DNA from: Rhododendron vialii
Taxonomy: Eukaryota > Streptophyta > Magnoliopsida > Ericales > Ericaceae
Reading direction: 5' to 3'
Assembly: GCF_030253575.1 (NCBI RefSeq)
Contig: NC_080559.1
Location: 7,902,501-7,966,500 of the forward strand
Length of the DNA: 64,000 nucleotides
Each line of letters opens with the position of its first letter. Position 1 is the first letter of the stretch. The notes below the pieces were generated by a model. The model saw only the letters and a list, made by a program, of their open reading frames with translations. It was not told the DNA's origin and ran no database searches. Position numbers and translations under genes: made by a program. Below are positions 57,739 to 64,000 of this stretch, piece by piece.

Positions 57739-58048
57739 AGAGCATCTCCGGCTTTCACTCATATTTTTTCTCAAATTTGAGTCAAATTTTGGATAAAAAC
57801 CCATTTTGGGTAGACACATCTCCAACCATTAAACCCAAATTTTACACATCTCCCTATTTCTCTCTCTCTCTCTCTAACTAGCCGTTGGAAAAATGGGTCA
57901 AGGCAAAAGTTGTCTCAGATTTGGGCAAAAAAATGGGTGAAACCCAAAATGGGGAAGGGTTTGGGTCAAAGATTGGAGAGAGATTTTTGTGATTTTTGCC
58001 CCATTTTTAAATTTGAGTCTTAAAATGGGTCAAGGCTGGAGATGCTCT
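57739..58048. mobile_element. 310-bp MITE with AGAGCATCTCC ends
   Basis: Ends AGAGCATCTCCGGC and, reverse-complemented, AGAGCATCTCCAGCC. Inner arms pair (TTTGAGTCAAATTTTGG, AAAAACCCATTTTGGG). A CT tract lies in the middle. Flanks TTA and AAG give no clean duplication. Confidence 0.8.
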
Positions 58049-58398
58049 AAGACCTCCCCAAGGAAATTTTTTCCTTCCTAATCACATTAATTATTTGGCA
58101 CGAAAGAGTTCCATTGAGAGAAAATTAAGGAATTCCCACCACTTTAACTCCCAAAAAAGCAGAAATAAAAATGATTAAAGTTTATAAGGATGAATCTTGC
58201 TTAACAGGTCTCAATTAGTTATACTAAATAAAATTACAAAATCACATAGAACTTTGTAAATTAAAAGATACAAATAATTTAAAGTGACACCAACTCCCAA
58301 AATAATGTAAAAAATTGCGCCGGATGTAGTATGCAATTTTTGACCGACAAATGGTAGCAAATAAACGGTTTAGAACAAGAACACAACATGATAATAGT
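58049..58398. other. Intergenic, nothing recognised
   Basis: No gene. The segment near 58250-58310 (AAAGATACAAATAATTTAAAG, ACACCAACTCCCAAAA) resembles part of the Stowaway-like relic near 40530-40575. Confidence 0.4.
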
Positions 58399-58565
58399 AA
58401 GAGCATCTCCAAAGAACAATAATTATATAACCACACAAATATTTTACACACACACTCACATCTTTTGGTGGGTCCCACACATTGGAGGTATAGTGTGTGT
58501 GGGCCTTAATGTGAATATGAGTGGGTTTGGGTAAGTGTTTGTGGTTATAGAATGATTGCTCAAAA
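58399..58565. mobile_element. Foldback MITE starting AAGAGCATCTCC
   Basis: Arms ATAACCACACAAATATTTTAC and GTAAGTGTTTGTGGTTAT are inverted copies, and the centre has GTGGGTCCCACACA and GTGTGTGTGGGCC. The left end carries AAGAGCATCTCC; the right end is less well conserved. Confidence 0.6.
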
Positions 58566-58899
58566 GAAAAAGCATGCTGGGGTTAATTAGTTTTTTTTTG
58601 TTGTTGTGCTATGGTCCATTTGCAATAAGTCTCGGTACATTTCTACCGACCACTCCTCTCTAATCACATATGTGTGGGGCCCATACCACAATTCAATGTG
58701 GAGTTGGCACATGTGTGAGAGATGATTGGTTGAAAAATGGCCGACATGAGTGCATGTAGTATTCGATCCTCGTCCATTTGGAAGGAAAGAAATTAACAAG
58801 AGAATTTTCAAGATATAACAAGATATCTAATCATGGGGAATATTGTGTGGAACTAATCAAAGCCAGAGTAGCTCAAGGAGTACTATATTAGTGGCAGAT

Positions 58900-59203
58900 A
58901 TTATATATGAGGTGCTTGGATGGGATCAGGAGGATTAAGATATGATGTGATTCATTAGTCCTTGTAATGCCTTTTCTCTGTTTGTTATTCCTTCTCAGTA
59001 GTACTACCCTTCCAACTTGACTGTTGGATGGTTTTATTTTCTCTCTTTCTAGTTTTGGCATTGTTAGATGATAGGCTAGGTTGTATTCTGCCTAGTTTTG
59101 ATTCTCTTGCCTGATCGATCTCCTTCTTTCTTGATGTACCCTTGTTTAATTATCTATAAATAATTTCCGTTACGGATCAACAACAACAAAAAAAAAAAAA
59201 AAA
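58900..59203 (+). mobile_element. Retroelement 3' tail with poly(A)
   Basis: TTTAATTATCTATAAATAATTTCC followed shortly by a run of 16 A (about 59188-59203) resembles the end of plant LINE 3' UTRs. No coding part was recognised. The next bases are AGAGCATCTCCGAAG, an end motif shared with the MITEs above. Confidence 0.45.
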
Positions 59204-59268
59204 GAGCATCTCCGAAGAAGGTAACAAAACCAAAACTAAACTATATTTGAAGATAGATCCATGTCAGC

Positions 59269-59673
59269 CAGGGACAGAACCAGAATTTCGTGAACGCAGG
59301 GCCGAACTACAAACAACAAGATTTTAAAATTTCAAGGTTCGGGAATCTAGTAGTTTGTTTGGTTTATATTTTTTCGGGAGATTTTTTCGATAATAAGTGG
59401 AGAGAGATAGAAAGAAAAATGAGATTAATAATTGAAAAAAGAACTTATGAGAGACCATACGCAGAGAGAGGGATTGGTGTTTGGGACCCAAAATGAACAC
59501 ATTCTTAAAGCATTTAAATGTTTAAATAACATCCAATACAAAATACAAAATACAATATCTAAGTATTCTTAACAAACAAAAAATAATTAATATTAACATT
59601 GAAATTTTAAATAAAATAAAAAAAACCCTGAAACAACGCGGGCCCCATATGCCCATATGTAAATCCGTCTCTC
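59269..59673. mobile_element. 405-bp hAT-like element with exact 8-bp duplication
   Basis: Starts CAGGGACAGAACCAG and its right end, reverse-complemented, starts GAGAGACGGATTTAC. ATGTCAGC stands on both sides (59261-59268, 59674-59681). The interior (about 59340-59460) contains a GAGAGATAGAAAGAAAAATGAG stretch like the AT-rich MITE family, so it may host a nested copy. Confidence 0.88.
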
Positions 59674-62600
59674 ATGTCAGCAAAATGCACTCCAAGGGAG
59701 GTAGCAATCTTTGTTACACCGTTTTGGCATAGCTCTCTCTCTCTCTCTCTCATTTTCAAGTTTGAAGAGTGAGAAATGGTTCTTTAAAACTTTCATGTCG
59801 TCAAATTTATTATTTATGATTGGTAAGCTAATTAACTTTTTTGGCAAAGTGTATCCCAAGAAGTAAACAAAGTAATAAGCAACATGGAGGTTGAGAAGCC
59901 TCTTGGAGTGCACTTGTTGCAAGTGGTTCTTCAACTTGCCACAGGCCCGTACATGCATGTGTTACCAAAACTATATTTGGTATAAAGTTAATTGATTTCA
60001 TCATTTTAGAAAAGATTTTGTTAATTAATTTAGTTTACATAGATCCATTTTGGGTTTTTTCCCTAATTTTAGATCGTGTCTGAACTAGTATTTATCTCTT
60101 CTTTTCCTTTATTTTCTTTTGATAATATTTTTGTAACTTGTTAGTAGTAGTTGGCTTAACTAATTAAATTAATTAACAAAGCTAGTTTTTCCTCTTTCCA
60201 TCACGTTTCTTAGTTTCTTGAGGACTTTTACTAAGGTTGTCAGCCCTCCCAAATTGTGTTTACTTGCTGCGTCTTTTCTACTCTCTTCTCAGTCTCCATT
60301 TTCTCCTCTTCTTCTTTTTTCTCAACTAAACATAGAAAAAGCTATACTCCATCCGGTCCCGCAAAAATAGTTCACTAAAAAAAAACGTGCAATTTTCAAA
60401 ATTAACGTCATGTAATTATTTTCAAATGCATTATTCCTATCCGATATTGATGTTAGGAATTTTTACGCAAACTGTTATGAATTTAAGGCGATTCAGGAGG
60501 GAACAATGCTCTATTCTTTAGGCCTTTGTAATTTGGTCTTCACCCGTCGCTGGTACTCTCTATCTTGCGGCGATATATAGCATAGTTGTACTGTTCTCCC
60601 TTAATGGAATTTCTAACGCTTCCACCAAAAAAAAAGAAAAAGGGTACATATATATCATACACACTCAAATAGAATGTGCTTTAATTATAGCTTCTCCTTA
60701 TCGTGAAAACCCAACCATTTTGTATTGCCCATTATCTTTGACTGGCATATGTTTGTAGCCAGTAGGTGAAGACGGAGAAACATAAAATTCATCGACCTCG
60801 AAAAATGTTTCACGATATATATGCATGTCAGTAGCATGGTTGGCATATCTATTTTTTATCGGCAAAAGAAAATTTTATATATTAATAAACTCTACGAGGA
60901 AACATCGAAGAAAATCTATTTGCCGGCACATATATATGGTAGATAATTAAATAAACTTCTAAGAAAATTTGTTCTTATGCCAATGAACATAAGTATTTAC
61001 GTAGATCTAATTTTCGTTTTTTCCAAATTGTATACGAGAGAGATCATATCGATGCTACCTCGTAGCCAATCAGAGAACCTTAATATCTTCACTGATGATT
61101 AAAACCGTCATCGTTAAGTACATGATGCGATTTTACACGTCGCATTTGGGTACAAAAGTAAGAAACCACCGAACAACCGCCGTTGTTAAATATTGCGAAC
61201 AATCTTTAGATCGATAAAAAAAAAAATAGATATGCAGATAGGCTACTCCGGCCGCAATATTTTCCACCATAGAGTATTGCTCTCAGTACCCAATAGTTAG
61301 CCAACGCACGGGATATAACTGCACTTATATTGAAACCGAAGCTAAAGTTTCACCGCATATGTATTACAAGCGGCAAGAAGTATATATATATGTTTAGTCC
61401 CAGTTGCCACTATATATTCACTAAGCTATATATTATGGAGAATTGAACTCTCAAGTATATATTGAGTGAGAAACTTTATACTCCGTACTATAATTATCCA
61501 TTAAACTAAAGCACTTGTGCTGTCGGGTGACCGGAGGCACGAATCATATAGTAGCAGTCAATGCCTAGAAGATGACATCCCCAACATCATTTATCGAACC
61601 AATGGTGATTCAGTCAAGAGTTATATATATAGATATACATGGTCATCCTTTTAGCTACTTTTAATTGGCTTCTAAATTAAGGGTTTCATTCTATAGATTC
61701 TTAGTTTGCAAAATCGAGGTAGTTATGGGATCCTTCGATTTTTTTAAAACCCTACTTGTCCTCTCTGTGTCACAGAATATCGCCTATCTCTGATTACGTA
61801 CGTTATCTCAAAATCCTAACGTGATTTTCTGGCATAAAATCTGGCTTCCGATTGTGTTAAATCTCCATCGTCCCAACCGCTCGAACACAAATGCTTCTCA
61901 ATCATTTTGCTCAAAAAAGCCCTAGCTAGCTAGCTCCGTTCTTGGGTGCTCCTCCAGGTGGAGAAGGTAAGCCCATATTTTTTTTACATTTTTTTCATCT
62001 CTCTTACTCTTATTTTTTCATCTCTCTTACTCTTATATTTGTTCTTGTTGGGCCTTTATTTTAAAATTGCGAGAAATTTTTCATAATACTTTAGAAATGC
62101 TATCGAAAAACTTATTTTAGGGGACACTCTGAATTTGATTAGAAACACCACTTGCTTAAGAAAAATTGTGAGTACATGGATACGTTAAAACATACTTGTA
62201 AAATTGTTACTTTTGCCATAATAAATTTGGTTTCCACATCTATTGAACCATGTTATGGCATCATCATTGAATCATGTTAGATTCCATATGACTTTTATCC
62301 TGGTAATTGCATGGTAAATTTGAGCATATGGTAAAGTTATATATTATGATGAATTCGGTGACCATATTTTGGAGAAAAAAGGCCAGGCTGCACTCCAAAA
62401 AAAATTAAGGAATCCCTTTATAAAAAAGAAAGTAAGAGAGATAAACTTTTTTTGGGCAATAACTGATGGTAATAACTTACTTGACATAATTAAATCAAGG
62501 TAGACTACATGTAATGTGAGATTTTGGTCATCACATGAAATTTTTTGAGTTTATGTTATATGTCCAATTTGAACTTGGTTTATCTCTCAATATTGTTGCT

Positions 62601-62745
62601 TACAAATTTTTTCCAAATGTTAATTCGCTCAATCAGTTTTGGACGATATACGTAATGTATAGATGAAATGTCAAGTCAACCTTAGGACTAGAATTTACCC
62701 CAATTCTTCAATTAGGACCCCAAATTGAGACTTAAAAAATTCATA
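59674..62745. other. Intergenic, no gene seen
   Basis: A CT tract lies at 59733-59751. A Stowaway-like left end (TACTCCATCCGGTCCC) is at 60346. A + strand retroelement-like tail ends at about 60635 (CTTAATGGAATTTCTAACGC, then an A run). TATA-rich stretches are frequent at 60640-61640. No coding region is supported. Confidence 0.5.
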
Positions 62746-63201
62746 TTAGATGGCCAAAAAGACAATAATAGACGAAGAAAGAATCTTTTTTCAAATATTT
62801 TTTTCTGTAGTCTTTTGGTCATAATTTTATACTTCATCAGCTCCTCTCATCAAGACTAATTGTGTATCCAAAATTATAATGCAAATTATTAGAGGGCCAA
62901 AAGGACAATAATAGACGGTGAAAGAATCTTTTTTTCAAATATTTTTTTTTGTAGTGAACTTTTAAGTCTTTTGGTCATAATTTTATACTTCATCAGTTCC
63001 TCTCATCAAGACTGATTATGTATCCAAAATTATAATGCAAATTATTAGAGGGCCAAAAAGATAATAATAGACGGTGAAAGAATCTTTTTTTCAAATATTT
63101 TTTTCTGTAGTGAACTTTTTAAGTCTTTTGGTCATAATTTTAAACTTCATCAGTTCCTCTCATCGAGACTAATTATGCATCCAAAATTACAATGCAAATT
63201 T
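62746..63201 (+). repeat. Three-copy tandem repeat, about 156-bp unit
   Basis: Copies start at 62746, 62889 and 63045. Each begins TTAGAGGGCCAAAA and contains AGACGGTGAAAGAATC, TTTGGTCATAATTTTA and CTTCATCAGTTCCTCTC. The first copy is about 13 bp shorter because it lacks TGAACTTTTAAG. Copies 2 and 3 are the most alike, suggesting the latest duplication. Non-coding. Confidence 0.93.
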
Positions 63202-64000
63202 GACCCCAAAAATGGTACCTAACATGTTATTCCGAACACATTCTAATCGAACTAAAACTCTGAACACATTATTAGAAGGAAGCTAAAAAAAATAAAAAAA
63301 ATATTCCGCATTAAGACGACCAAACTTCTTTACAACGAGAGGCTAAATTAAAGAAAACCTAACAGCAATGGACCATCCGATAAAATAAAAACAGCGATGG
63401 ACCACATTGTTAGAAGGACCTCTAGAAGTTACTCCTAGATCCTCCTTGAACTTCTGGGAGTACTTTACCGAAAGAACCAAAACAGTACCTCCTATAATAA
63501 GGAAAGTATTCCTCGAGTTAATATATAAATAGCCCACTTGTTTTATATAGTGTATATGAAGGAAATTAAGATTCATAGTTTTACCACAATAATAATAGTA
63601 CCAGACCAGTAGAAGGTTTCCATTGTTCGGCCATCTCACTCACCATTAGCAGCCATGAGATATCACACAATACCATGAGAGTCCACTAAGTTGGTTACAT
63701 ACTAGTATTTATATGTGTGTGTACATGATTGACTCGTCGTATATAATTTGGTGGCAATTAATCACGTATATTGTGACGATTATGATGATAGACTGACATC
63801 ATAATTCGGACACGAATTATTTCAGAGAAACATAATATTGTTATGATATGATAGACTTTCGTCATAATTTGGTCACATTTATAATCACGTAATGTAATGA
63901 CGAAAGGCTCGCAATATTATAATTTGGACACTAGTTATTCGTAGTAACATAATATTGTGAAACACAACATAATTTGCCTGCAAATTAGTCATAATCGCGT
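63202..64000. other. Intergenic; diverged repeats at the window end
   Basis: From about 63760 to 64000, ATAATTTGGACAC..ATTATT and AACATAATATTGTTATGA-type words recur about every 120 bp, and TCATAATTTGG recurs several times. The array may continue beyond the window. The minus frame 63343-63639 has no recognisable domain. Confidence 0.5.

Overview
The window is nuclear DNA from a flowering plant, most likely a eudicot. The evidence is split genes with GT-AG introns, plant-specific protein families (an F-box/LRR protein of the FBL15 type, a type I MADS-box protein, a B-box relic, a plant nucleoside hydrolase relic), a nuclear tRNA-Ser, and AT-rich intergenic DNA full of MITEs, hAT-like elements, LINE tails, SINEs and (CT)n/(TA)n repeats. 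The species cannot be named from the sequence alone. No bacterial, viral or organellar segment was recognised.

Layout. 1-10.8 kb: a + strand F-box/LRR gene resembling FBL15 (called SLOMO in Arabidopsis). Sixteen exons with consistent phase encode about 878 residues to the stop; the N-terminal exon(s) were not found. Its introns hold an LTR-like remnant, a TIR element, an inverted-repeat element, a (CT)n tract and a run of 23 G. 13.9-14.4 kb: an intronless cysteine-rich plant gene of unknown function. 15.4-16.9 kb: a nucleoside-hydrolase relic whose former intron carries a 20-bp minisatellite. 18.1 kb: an intact tRNA-Ser(AGA) gene. 20.7-26.4 kb: a three-exon secreted-protein gene (Expp1-like) whose 4.9-kb first intron contains a partial copy of its own exon 1, a hAT MITE and a LINE end.

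29.7-33.0 kb: an unrecognised minus-strand multi-exon gene or pseudogene. Its first exon has an inverted, damaged copy near 39.2 kb. 35.3-36.1 kb: an intact intronless Mgamma-type MADS gene (minus strand). A direct duplicate at 46.5-48.3 kb is a frameshifted pseudogene. From about 39.7 kb to the end there is no gene I can support as functional; the content is transposon relics, a B-box zinc-finger pseudogene, and tandem and inverted repeats.

The genes do not form a pathway; they are ordinary neighbours on a plant chromosome. The most informative signals are structural. Two local duplications (one inverted, one direct) carry transposons in only one copy, which gives natural empty sites. Several transposon insertions have exact target-site duplications. 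A 497-bp near-perfect foldback could make a hairpin RNA. I did not find a convincing new multi-gene system. All coordinates and splice calls come from reading the sequence by eye.
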